DNA from: VYFG01 sp965213885
Lineage (GTDB): Bacteria; Pseudomonadota; Gammaproteobacteria; Arenicellales; Poriferihabitantaceae
DNA length: 64,000 nucleotides
Direction of reading: 5' to 3'
NCBI GenBank assembly: GCA_965213885.1
Contig: OZ243919.1
Coordinates: 3,286,001-3,350,000, forward strand
This document shows positions 9,837-17,970 of the stretch, in pieces. Positions within the stretch are counted from its first letter, which is position 1. The number at the start of each line of letters is the position of its first letter. A program made the translations under genes and the position numbers. The notes under the pieces were generated by a model. That model worked only from the letters and a program-made list of their open reading frames with translations. It made no database searches and had not been told where the DNA came from.

Positions 9837-11146
9837 TTCGTGAGGTTCTCGTGGCCGCTGTCCGTGATCAGCACCTGGTCCTCCAGCTTGATCCCCTCAC
9901 GCCCTCCGACCGCGCCGAGGTACACCTCGACGCACAGGACCATGCCGGGCTCCAGGATCGCGCGGTACCCGTTGGCCTCGATGTCCTCGGGATACCACAC
10001 GCAGGGGTATTCGTCGCACAGCCCCACTCCGTGCATCATGACGCCGTAGCGCTGCTCGCGGAACTCCTCCGGCAGGCGGTGCGCCCGTTGCGTGATTTCA
10101 TGCAGGGTCAGGCCGGGCCGGAGCAGCGACATGTTCGTCATGATGTGCTCGTGCGCAATCCCGTACAGCCGCCTTTGTTCCGCGGTGGGCGTCCTGTCGC
10201 CGATGATCCAGGACCGGGAGATGTCGGCGCAGATGCCGTAGGGGCCGACCAGGTCGGTGTCCACCGCCAGCAGATCACCTTCCTCCACCACCCTCGGGCC
10301 GCATTCCTGGAACCAGGGATTGGTGCGCGGCCCCGTCGACAGCAGGCGGCACTCGATCCATTCGCCGCCCCGCCGGATGTTCTCCGCATGCAGCACGGAC
10401 CAGATGTCGTTTTCCGTGATGCCCGGCACACTGGCTTCCTGCATCAGCCCGAGGGCGATTTCCGTGGAGGCGAGGGAGCATCGCATGGCGCGGATTTCAT
10501 CGGGCCCCTTGATCACCCGGGCAAGCTCCATGATCTCCTGGCCGTCGTGGACCCCGATGCCGGCCCTGTCCAGCGCCCGTAGTCCGGCGATCTCGATCTT
10601 GTCCACCGCGATCCGCCGGTTCGTCCCGGCATGCTCCCTGAGGATGTCGTCCAGGACCGCGGCGAACGCATCCGCGTGCGCATCCACATGTTCTCCGGAC
10701 TCGAAATAGAAAAACGCCGCGCCGGTGCGCAGCTCCCTGACCAGGGGCAGGTATCCGGACAGGTGTCCGCCGCTGTGGAACTCCCACAGGATGATGTAGC
10801 CCGCGGCGGTGACGAAACAGGCCCGGGCATGGTTGTGCGTGATCCAGACCTGCATGTTGCTGGTGTCCGTTGCATAGCGGATGTTGAGCGGGTCGAACAG
10901 GAGGACGCCCGCAAGGTCCCTGTTCGCCAGTTCGGCCTTGATCCGTTCCAGCCGGTATTCCCGCATCGCCGTCAGGTCCGGACATTCCAGGCCCAGGAAT
11001 TCCCACTCGTCGAATGCAAGGTCGGTGGGGCCGGTCTCCACCCGGTCATTGTCATTGGGAGAGCCGTCCGGCTTCAGGGCGCCGCCCCGACGACGGGCGG
11101 GATCGATCCTGCGATTGGAACTGCGGGAGAGTGTGGGGTGGTTCAT
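9803..11146 (-). CDS. dddP: DMSP lyase DddP (M24 metallopeptidase fold)
   Basis: The 447-residue protein cleaves dimethylsulfoniopropionate to acrylate and dimethyl sulfide. It resembles the Roseovarius DddP over its whole length as I recall that sequence: N-terminal SPNDNDRVETGPT, PLNIRYATDTSNMQVW, LHAENIRRGGEWIE, GPRTNPWFQECGPR and the metal-binding core. The metal ligands appear conserved: the two aspartates of VDTDLVGPYGICADISRSW, the histidine of MMHGVGLCDEYP with the following aspartate that acts as base, and glutamates in LCVEVYLG and KLEDQVLI. Other M24 members (creatinase, Xaa-Pro peptidase) lack the DddP-specific stretches. Length matches the family. No DMSP-specific regulator is adjacent. 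Confidence 0.85.
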   Translation of the reverse strand: MNHPTLSRSSNRRIDPARRRGGALKPDGSPNDNDRVETGPTDLAFDEWEFLGLECPDLTAMREYRLERIKAELANRDLAGVLLFDPLNIRYATDTSNMQVWITHNHARACFVTAAGYIILWEFHSGGHLSGYLPLVRELRTGAAFFYFESGEHVDAHADAFAAVLDDILREHAGTNRRIAVDKIEIAGLRALDRAGIGVHDGQEIMELARVIKGPDEIRAMRCSLASTEIALGLMQEASVPGITENDIWSVLHAENIRRGGEWIECRLLSTGPRTNPWFQECGPRVVEEGDLLAVDTDLVGPYGICADISRSWIIGDRTPTAEQRRLYGIAHEHIMTNMSLLRPGLTLHEITQRAHRLPEEFREQRYGVMMHGVGLCDEYPCVWYPEDIEANGYRAILEPGMVLCVEVYLGAVGGREGIKLEDQVLITDSGHENLTNYPFETSLLAD

Positions 11147-11471
11147 GGCCCTTCACGTCCGTCGGGATGCGACCGGTGAAGGTTACAACGGCACCGGCAC
11201 CGGCACCATAGCCGCCCGGCGAAGCTGTCGCAAACGAATGATTTTCGGGGCTGGTTCCCGGAGCCGGGCCGGATTTCTCCCGCCGCCGCCGCCGGCGCGA
11301 TACACGGTTTCGGCGACCGTCGTCCCGGTCCCAAATCCGGTTCCGGGAAAAATGACAGCCGTCCGGTCTTCCCGGTGGGCTTTAAGCCGGTACAATCCGC
11401 CCGGGGAGGACAGGACGACGGGCACCGCCTGACCGCCTGCGGGCCCGCCAACCATTTCCGTGGAAACAAGC
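11147..11471. other. Divergent intergenic region dddP / tartrate dehydrogenase
   Basis: 325 bp between the two start codons must hold both promoters. A short triplication of GGCACC (about 11189-11206) and GC-rich triplet runs are visible. I found no convincing -35/-10 pair or long palindrome. Confidence 0.4.
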
Positions 11472-12539
11472 ATGAGCAAGAGAACATACAAGATCGCGGT
11501 CATCCCGGGGGATGGCATCGGCAGGGAAGTGATCCCGGTCGGACAGCGTGCGGTGGAAGCCGTCGCCGCGCGGTTCGATTTCGGGGTGACATGGGTGTCG
11601 TTCGACTGGTCCTGTGAACGGTATGCGAAAACCGGGACCATGATGCCCGGGGACGGTGTCGAGCAGCTGAAGGCATTCGACGCCATCTATCTCGGCGCGG
11701 TGGGGTTTCCCGGGGTGCCGGATCACGTGTCCCTGTGGGGTCTGCTGATCCCGATACGCAGGCAACTTGACCAGTACGCCAACATCCGCCCGGTCCGCCT
11801 GCTCAGGGGGATCACCTCGCCCCTGGCCGGGCGCGGGCCGGAGGACATCGATTTCATCGTGGTGCGGGAGAACGTCGAGGGGGAGTATTCGGAGATCGGG
11901 GGACGGATCTTCGGCGGCACCGACCGGGAATTCGTCTCCCAGCAGATGATCTTCACCCGCCAGGGTGTGGACCGGATCCTGCACTACGCCTTCGAGCTGG
12001 CGAAGAAACGCAGCCGCGGGAAAGTGACTTCGGCCACCAAGTCCAACGGGATCGTCCATACCATGCCGTACTGGGACGAACGCTTCCGGGCCGTCTCGGC
12101 ACAGTACCCCGAAGTCGAGACGGACCAGTACCACATCGACATCCTGACGGCCCATTTCGTGCAGCATCCGGACTGGTTTGATGTGGTGGTGGGGTCCAAT
12201 CTGTTCGGCGACATCCTGTCCGATCTCGGGCCCGCGGTGGCCGGCTCCATCGGCATCGCACCGGCGGCCAACATCAATCCCGAGGGGCTCTACCCCTCCA
12301 TGTTCGAGCCGGTGCACGGTTCCGCGCCGGACATCGCCGGGCAGGGCGTGGCGAATCCGGTGGCGGCTGTCTGGACCGCGGCGATGATGCTGGAACACCT
12401 GGGAGAGGCGCCGGCGGCAAGGGTCCTCGAGGAGGCCATGGAATCCGCACTCACCGACGAGGCCGCACGAACGAGGGATCTCGGCGGCACCGCGGACACG
12501 GAAACCTGTGCCCGGGCGATGATCGACGCCGTGGGCTGA
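11472..12539 (+). CDS. Tartrate dehydrogenase / D-malate dehydrogenase (decarboxylating)
   Basis: The 355-residue protein belongs to the isocitrate/isopropylmalate dehydrogenase family: AVIPGDGIGREVIP at the N terminus, the substrate-binding IRPVRL arginines, and the metal-binding aspartates of GSNLFGDILSDLGPAVAGSIG. SFDWSCERYAKTGTMMP and GAVGFPGVPDHVSLWGLL are typical of the TDH/DmlA branch, which acts on D-malate or tartrate with NAD. ATG 11472 is chosen over an upstream GTG because family members begin at this point. It is divergent from dddP. Confidence 0.85.
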   Translation: MSKRTYKIAVIPGDGIGREVIPVGQRAVEAVAARFDFGVTWVSFDWSCERYAKTGTMMPGDGVEQLKAFDAIYLGAVGFPGVPDHVSLWGLLIPIRRQLDQYANIRPVRLLRGITSPLAGRGPEDIDFIVVRENVEGEYSEIGGRIFGGTDREFVSQQMIFTRQGVDRILHYAFELAKKRSRGKVTSATKSNGIVHTMPYWDERFRAVSAQYPEVETDQYHIDILTAHFVQHPDWFDVVVGSNLFGDILSDLGPAVAGSIGIAPAANINPEGLYPSMFEPVHGSAPDIAGQGVANPVAAVWTAAMMLEHLGEAPAARVLEEAMESALTDEAARTRDLGGTADTETCARAMIDAVG

Positions 12540-12580
12540 ACCGCCGCCGGGGGTCCGGAGCGGGCAGGGCCGCCGGGAGA

Positions 12581-13693
12581 CTATGCCGGCCCCACCCCCC
12601 AGGACTGCAGGGCGGGACCAAGCACTGCCGGATCCGGCTCCACGCCGAGGCCTGCTCCCGGTGCGGCAAACAACAGGCCGCCCTTTCGGGTGGCGGGCCC
12701 GAGGACCGTGCGCCGGTTCACGAGATCACCGATGTCCCAGACCGAGAGCAGCCGGCTTGCCGGGGCGCTGTGCGCAAGGTGCAGGATGGCCGCCTGCATG
12801 ATGTCCTTGCCGCCGGCGCACTGTATATGGTACGGAATGCCGAGCGCATCACAGGCGTTCCGGATGGCCAGTGCCGGTGTGAGGCCGCCCACGCGGTCGA
12901 TCTTGAGATTGAGGGCGCACAGGACGCCGTCGTTCCAGGCCCGGACAACGGCCTCGAGGTCGAGGGCGCATTCATCGAGCACCAGCGGCCTGCCGCAGGC
13001 ATGGAACACGCTACGGCATTCCTCGTAGCTCCGGCAGGGCTGCTCGAAGCAGACATCGAGCGCGGCCGTTGCCCGCATCACCCGGATCGCCTCGTCCACC
13101 CGCCAGCCCCCGTTGGCGTCGCACTTGACCGATTCGCCGGGACCGAGGCGCTCCCCGAGGTGTTGCAGGAAGGCGATGTCCGCTTCCGGCCGGCCGCTGG
13201 CCTTCACGGAGAACTGGGTACAGCCGTTTTCCCGGCCCGCGGCCATCGCCCGGTCCAGCGCCGGGCCGGGATCCGGTGGAATCACCGCGGATGCCCTGAC
13301 ACGGTCGTTGACCCGGCCGCCGAAAAGGTCGTGCAGCGGCCTTTGCGCGCGCTTGCCGAGGATGTCCCAGCAGGCGATGTCGATTCCGCTCTTGACGTAG
13401 GGGTGCCCCAGGAGATCCCGGTCCATCCGCCGGCGGATCCCCGAGACCCCGGAAGGGTCCGCCCCCAGCAATGCCGGGGCGAGCTCTTCGATCCCGGCTC
13501 GGGCGCCCTCGGAGAAAGCCTCGAGATAGTTGGGGCCGAACGGGCAGGCCTCCCCCCAGCCGGTGATGCCGGCATCGGTGTCGATGCGGATCAAGGTGCT
13601 GTCCAGCCGGTTCCACGTCCGCCCGCCGGACAGCTGGTAGGCGTCATGGAGGGGAAGCTCGACGCGGTACAGGGAGATGGCGGTGATCAGCAT
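12581..13693 (-). CDS. Enolase-superfamily racemase/epimerase or dehydratase (MLE subgroup), copy 1
   Basis: The 370-residue protein has the N-terminal capping domain (residues 1-125, GWGEACPFGPNY) and a TIM barrel. It carries the two general acid/base lysines on strands 2 and 6 (FSVKASG and ALNLKIDRVGG). The magnesium ligands are in KCDANGGW, FEQPC and LDECA. The layout matches hydroxyproline-betaine epimerase (HpbD) and cis-3-hydroxyproline dehydratase, whose lysine positions I can align. Substrate is not fixed by these motifs. The start codon overlaps the stop of the upstream paralogue by 7 bp, so the two are co-translated. Confidence 0.85.
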   Translation of the reverse strand: MLITAISLYRVELPLHDAYQLSGGRTWNRLDSTLIRIDTDAGITGWGEACPFGPNYLEAFSEGARAGIEELAPALLGADPSGVSGIRRRMDRDLLGHPYVKSGIDIACWDILGKRAQRPLHDLFGGRVNDRVRASAVIPPDPGPALDRAMAAGRENGCTQFSVKASGRPEADIAFLQHLGERLGPGESVKCDANGGWRVDEAIRVMRATAALDVCFEQPCRSYEECRSVFHACGRPLVLDECALDLEAVVRAWNDGVLCALNLKIDRVGGLTPALAIRNACDALGIPYHIQCAGGKDIMQAAILHLAHSAPASRLLSVWDIGDLVNRRTVLGPATRKGGLLFAAPGAGLGVEPDPAVLGPALQSWGVGPA

Positions 13694-14805
13694 GGTCCGG
13701 AGCCTCTCCCGTACACCGCTACCGGTTCACCGAGCTGCCCGCGGTCGGGGGTGACGCCAAGGCCGGGCCGGTCGTTGAGATGCAGCCTGCCCCGGCGCAC
13801 CAGGGGCGCATCCCGCGCCGTGGGCGGGCGTCCGCTCTGGAAATGATAGGATCCGAGCAACCACTCTTCGGGGGTGTTCGCGGCCAGTTGCGCCTGGGCG
13901 GCGCGGGTGAACTCGCTGCCCGCGGTATCCTCGATCCGCATCTTGATGCCGTGCGCGACGCAGAGGTCCCGCAGCACCCGCGCCTGGCTGAGACCGCCCG
14001 CGTGGGTGATCTTGATGACCAGGGCGTCCAGGGCATCGTCGCCGATGGCCCGGACCAGGCCCTTCGGATCATCGATGACCTCGTCCAGGATGAAGGGCTG
14101 GCGGCATTTGCCCCGCACGGTCAGGCATTCCGCGTACGTGGCGCAGGGCTGCTCGATGTAGCACCGGATGCCGTCGAGACTGGACACCACGTGGAGTGCG
14201 TCCGCCTTCTTCCAGCCCCGGTTCGCGTCCGCCATGAAGATGCATCCGTCCCGGTCGCGTGACGCCAGTGCGTGGATGCGGGCGATATCCTCAACCGGGT
14301 CGCCGCCCACCTTGACCTGGAAATGACGGAATCCCTCCTGCATCTTCTGTTGCCAGACCGCGACCATCGTCTCGGGGTCCGTCAATGGAATGGAGAGATA
14401 CGCCGGGACGCTGTCCGCCAGGCGGCCCCCCATGACCTCGCTGACGGACAGGCCGCAGGATTGGCCGAGTAGGTCCCAGCAGGCGATGTCGATCGGGGCC
14501 TTGACGTGGGGGTGGCCGTAGAGGGCCTGGTCCATGGTGTGGTTGATCCGGGCGACGGCAGTGGGATCCGTGCCGATCAGCGAGGGCGCGACCTGGCCGA
14601 TGCCCTTGCGCACGCCCCCGGCGAAGGCGGGCAGGTAGAATCCGCCGATGGGACAGCTCTCGCCGAAGCCGGACAGGCCCGTATCCGCGGCAACCTCCAC
14701 CACCGTGCTCTCCAGGAAGGGCGGCGCCTCACGCCCGATCCAGCGGCTGCCGAGGGGGCGGTACGGTATCTTCACGAGGTAAACCAGTATCGAATCGATC
14801 TTCAT
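13687..14805 (-). CDS. Enolase-superfamily racemase/epimerase or dehydratase (MLE subgroup), copy 2
   Basis: The 372-residue protein starts at the ATG at 14805, with GGAG 5 nt upstream. Catalytic lysines lie in FQVKVGG and ALVIKITHAGG. Metal ligands lie in FMADANRGW, IEQPC and ILDEV. It is clearly paralogous to the next gene but well diverged, so the pair probably act on different substrates or stereoisomers of one pathway. HpbD/proline-betaine racemase-like and 3-hydroxyproline dehydratase-like functions are the best guesses. It is first in its operon, 72 nt downstream of the predicted start site. Confidence 0.85.
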   Translation of the reverse strand: MKIDSILVYLVKIPYRPLGSRWIGREAPPFLESTVVEVAADTGLSGFGESCPIGGFYLPAFAGGVRKGIGQVAPSLIGTDPTAVARINHTMDQALYGHPHVKAPIDIACWDLLGQSCGLSVSEVMGGRLADSVPAYLSIPLTDPETMVAVWQQKMQEGFRHFQVKVGGDPVEDIARIHALASRDRDGCIFMADANRGWKKADALHVVSSLDGIRCYIEQPCATYAECLTVRGKCRQPFILDEVIDDPKGLVRAIGDDALDALVIKITHAGGLSQARVLRDLCVAHGIKMRIEDTAGSEFTRAAQAQLAANTPEEWLLGSYHFQSGRPPTARDAPLVRRGRLHLNDRPGLGVTPDRGQLGEPVAVYGRGSGPC

Positions 14806-14883
14806 CCCATCTCCGATCGGCAGGTTCATCGGGTGTCGGCTGCCCCGGAACCGCACGGGATTCCGCGGGAAGCGAACCGGTTA

Positions 14884-14912
14884 GATATAGGCGACCCGGG
14901 GTCGCCGGTCAA
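14884..14912 (-). promoter_or_regulatory. Promoter with a palindrome exactly filling the -35/-10 spacer
   Basis: On the minus strand TTGACC (14912-14907) and TATATC (14889-14884) are separated by 17 bp. Those 17 bp (14906-14890) are a perfect inverted repeat, GGCGACC-3-GGTCGCC. This is optimal sigma70 spacing for the two-gene enolase-superfamily operon. A regulator dimer on the spacer would control it directly; which protein binds is unknown. Confidence 0.75.
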
Positions 14913-14924
14913 CCACATCGGTGG

Positions 14925-14986
14925 CAGGTTCGGGATCCCCGGACCGGACGTGTGGGAACGGTCGGGATCCGGAGCGTTCGCCGTAC
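14925..14986. repeat. 62-bp direct repeat, left copy
   Basis: This stretch recurs at 15781-15842 with two mismatches. The copies bracket 794 bp lying between the two catabolic operons, suggesting an insertion or a duplication at that point. Confidence 0.85.
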
Positions 14987-15780
14987 GATCACTTGTAACC
15001 GGCCAGGCGAGTGTCCATGAGAAAATACAACGGATCAAGTGGTCGTTTAACACAACGATGGCGCCCTCAGTGTTGTTCAGCTGGGGGCAGCACCGGCAGT
15101 GCCGCAATGGCAAGGCACTGTCGGGCCGTCCGGGGTCACGGGAGCGGCGCAAAGCCACGGGATGGACTGCCGGGAAACCGATCGACCCGTTTGCCCAACT
15201 CCGACCTTTTCCAGGGATTCCGGTTCATCACGGATGAAGACGGTCTCGATGGGCACCATCTGCCCAGGGAGGCCTTCAACTGAACTGTTCGGGTCCATTT
15301 GACACCTTGCCTGGTACCAATCGCGAGGTTGTCCGCAGGCGGGTCAATCATCTGTACCCCGCAAACTCCGTGCAACTGCCCGGGCAATGTGGCCTGGATA
15401 GACCAGGACCAGGACGGAATCCATATTTCTGTGTTGTGTTAAACTGACCCGCATAGCATCTGCATTGAAATCATGATGGCAGAGAATAATGTAACCAACG
15501 ATCTCCTGCTCGAACACCTCAAGGCCATACAGGGAAAGTTGCGAGACCATGACGGTAAGTTTTCGCGATTGGAGAGCGAGTTGTTGGCAGTCAAGAACCA
15601 TCTTGCTGCCCTGGTGCAAAGTGATCTGAACAGGGATACTGCTGGCGGCACTGGCCTTGCGCGTTGACCGCATCGAACGTCGTCTGGAAATCGCAGAAGG
15701 CTGATCTCAAATTGTCCCTCGGACAGGGATCACCCTTGCCGGGTGACCAGTAGGACTGCAGAACACCTCCCTTTCAGACC
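14987..15780. other. 794-bp segment between direct repeats, mostly non-coding
   Basis: Apart from the broken coiled-coil gene at 15473-15704 this segment has no convincing gene. A 7-bp stem with a 10-nt loop (CAGTGCC / GGCACTG, 15097-15120) is visible. No transposase or terminal inverted repeats were found at its edges. Confidence 0.5.
15473..15704 (+). pseudogene. Small coiled-coil protein, frameshifted
   Basis: The first frame reads MMAENNVTNDLLLEHLKAIQ followed by heptad-rich sequence to near residue 57, then runs into a stop at about 15665. A one-base shift near 15638 restores a family-like ending (LALRVDRIERRLEIAEG, stop 15702-15704). Intact relatives of about 75 residues with this DLLLEHLKAIQ start and RIERRLE end are common small proteins of unknown role in proteobacteria. 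A sequencing error would also explain the shift. Confidence 0.6.
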
Positions 15781-15842
15781 CAGGTTCGGGATCCCCGGAC
15801 CGGACGTGTGGGAACGGTCGGGGTCCGGAGCGCTCGCCGTAC
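15781..15842. repeat. 62-bp direct repeat, right copy
   Basis: Partner of 14925-14986, same orientation, two substitutions. It ends about 100 bp before the stop codon of the dioxygenase gene. Confidence 0.85.
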
Positions 15843-15939
15843 AGGTTCCTGCCTCCTGCCGCCACCCCAAACGGGCTCCCCGTCTATGGACACAGGGGCG
15901 CATGCCCTGCCTGTCGGGTCGACGGAGCGCACGTGCGGG

Positions 15940-17157
15940 CTACGCCACGACCCCGCCGCCCAGCACCTGATGCGCCTCGGCGTGAAGGCCAAGTCGGAGC
16001 GCCAGCAGCCGCAGTCTTTCGTGGAAGCCCTCACGGCTCACGTTGCAGATCTGGAGGAACCTCGCAGGATCCTCGAAACCGCCCCGGCCATGCAGCACGC
16101 GATGGTTGTCGAAGATCACGGCTTCCCCTGCCTGGAGAACGAGATGGACCTGGTTGGCGCGCGCCATGACCAGTTCGCAGATCTGCCGGTAGGCGGCATA
16201 GTAGGGCGGAACCAGCTCCGACGGCAGGTCGAGGGGCGCGGAGGCCCGGGTATGCAGGCGGATACCGGACAGGCAGCCCTCGTCATCCAGGGCAAGGATC
16301 GGCATCCTCGCCTGCTGGTCGATGGCGCCGTCGTGGCGCCGGTGATAGGAATGGGCGTGCCTGGACAGCAGCGAGAATGCCTCCGGGTCGGACTGGCGAA
16401 GGAGCGTCGCGGCCCGGAAGCCGTCGGCGAAAATGGACTCGCCGGCTTGTTCGGCCGGGCGGACGCAGCCCAGGATGTTGAGTCCCGGGGGCGTGTACCG
16501 GAACGCCTCATCGGTATGGGGCGGCACGGGCCGGAACGTGTTTCCCATGGTCCGCACCCTGCTCGAGGGCGTGAGGTCGAAGATTTCACCGTAGGACGTA
16601 TTCGAACCCATCTCCCCGACCAAGGCGGCGACATCGCGGATGAATCCCGCCCCGGCGGGGGCGCCGTGAACGATCACCAGCCCGAAGTCACGCAGCTTGC
16701 GGTAGAGATCCATGCACGCGATATCGCTCCCGGACGCGGACGCCAGTTCCACCCGGGGCAGGTCGGTCTCGAGGGCGGCATCCCAGAGCGTCGGCCGCGC
16801 CCTTCGCGCCCGCCGGGAGCGGTCGTCATAGCAATGCTGCCTGAGCCAGGTCGGATCGAAGCGGGACCGGTGGCCGTCCGCCTCCCAGGTGATGGCGAGA
16901 GCCCCGTCCCCGCCAATGACCGCGTCCCGGACGGTGGGCGCCGCGGGCATGTCGCCGGGCACGAAAAACCGCTTGCTGGAATAGCTGTCCCCGCAGGTTT
17001 CGCAGTAGCAGCAGTCCCTGAGCCAGACGTGATGGAAATGGCTCGCATGACCGTCGTCCCAGGTCACCCTGACGCCGTCCGCCAGCAGGACAAGGTCCGT
17101 GATCCGGCAGGCCCCGGATGCCGCCGGGCGCAGATAGTCGGAAACCTCGGTCTTCAC
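15940..17157 (-). CDS. Gamma-butyrobetaine hydroxylase-like Fe(II)/2-oxoglutarate dioxygenase
   Basis: The 405-residue protein starts with GTG at 17157, with GGAGG 6 nt upstream; that GTG overlaps the preceding stop as GTGA. Residues about 20-60 form the GBBH-like N-terminal zinc domain (HHVWLRDCCYCETCGD). Residues about 150-400 form the TauD-type double-stranded beta-helix. The iron ligands are in VPPHTDEAF (HxD) and DNHRVLHGR (distal His with the 2-oxoglutarate-binding Arg). The family hydroxylates gamma-butyrobetaine to carnitine or trimethyllysine. Here the context is catabolic, so hydroxylation of another betaine-like compound is possible. Confidence 0.85.
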   Translation of the reverse strand: MKTEVSDYLRPAASGACRITDLVLLADGVRVTWDDGHASHFHHVWLRDCCYCETCGDSYSSKRFFVPGDMPAAPTVRDAVIGGDGALAITWEADGHRSRFDPTWLRQHCYDDRSRRARRARPTLWDAALETDLPRVELASASGSDIACMDLYRKLRDFGLVIVHGAPAGAGFIRDVAALVGEMGSNTSYGEIFDLTPSSRVRTMGNTFRPVPPHTDEAFRYTPPGLNILGCVRPAEQAGESIFADGFRAATLLRQSDPEAFSLLSRHAHSYHRRHDGAIDQQARMPILALDDEGCLSGIRLHTRASAPLDLPSELVPPYYAAYRQICELVMARANQVHLVLQAGEAVIFDNHRVLHGRGGFEDPARFLQICNVSREGFHERLRLLALRLGLHAEAHQVLGGGVVA

Positions 17158-17936
17158 GGGACCTCCGCGCTTCTCGGGTACAGGGTTTCCGTGAAGCCGT
17201 CGACACCGACGATCTGGCCGGTGACATGACGGCAGTGATCCGAACACAGGAAGCAGATCATGTCCGCGATTTCCGCCGGATCGACATAGCACTGCATCGA
17301 GGTGCCGATCGCGTACAGGCGCCTGACCACTTCCGGGTCCAGGCTTTCGGCGTCGGCATGGGCGCCGATCACCCGTTCCATGCGGTCCCCGCTGACGTTG
17401 CCGGGAACGATGCCGTTGACCCGGATGTTGTCGGGCCCGAGCTCCATGGCCAGCGTCCTGGTGAAGCCGGTCACCGCCCATTTCGCGGCCGCGTACGGGC
17501 TGCGGGTCGGATACCCCATGATGCCGGCCGCGGAGACCAGGTTGATCAGGACGCCGTGACCCTGCGCCCTGAACACCGGGACGACGCGCCGGGCAGCGTA
17601 GAACTGGGCGTCGATGCAGACCGCCATGGTGTGCCGCCATTCCTCGTCGGTGACTTCCTCCACCGGCTTGGTGGGACCGGCGACGCCGGCGTTGTTGACG
17701 AGAATGTCGAGACCGCCGGGCAGGACATGGTCGAGCACGCGGTCGATCTCGCCGGAAACCGACACGTCGCAGACCCAGGAACGGATGCCGGAATCGAGGG
17801 TCTCCAGCGGAGCGGGATCGATGTCGCAGGTGAACACCTCCGCCCCCATTCCGAGCATCGCCACCGCGGTGGCGCGGCCCATGCCCGCGCCGCCGGCGGT
17901 GATGAATGCGCGCTTCCCCTCGAGGGAGACCTGCAT
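17154..17936 (-). CDS. Short-chain dehydrogenase/reductase
   Basis: 260 residues with a glycine-rich NAD(P) site (ITAGGAGMGRATA, about residues 11-23), NNAGVAG near 83, the catalytic serine in LVSAAG, and the YAAAK pair near 149-153. The aspartate in TCDID after the second strand favours NAD(H). The ATG at 17936 gives the usual family length. It overlaps the dioxygenase gene by 4 bp and probably oxidises a hydroxyl made or exposed in this pathway. The substrate is unknown. Confidence 0.88.
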   Translation of the reverse strand: MQVSLEGKRAFITAGGAGMGRATAVAMLGMGAEVFTCDIDPAPLETLDSGIRSWVCDVSVSGEIDRVLDHVLPGGLDILVNNAGVAGPTKPVEEVTDEEWRHTMAVCIDAQFYAARRVVPVFRAQGHGVLINLVSAAGIMGYPTRSPYAAAKWAVTGFTRTLAMELGPDNIRVNGIVPGNVSGDRMERVIGAHADAESLDPEVVRRLYAIGTSMQCYVDPAEIADMICFLCSDHCRHVTGQIVGVDGFTETLYPRSAEVP

Positions 17937-17970
17937 CCCGCCGGTTCGCGCGCCCGTCAACGGCCCATCC

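Noticed and set aside
15097..15120. CAGTGCC/GGCACTG hairpin as a terminator.
   Set aside because: No gene ends just upstream on either strand and no T-run follows.
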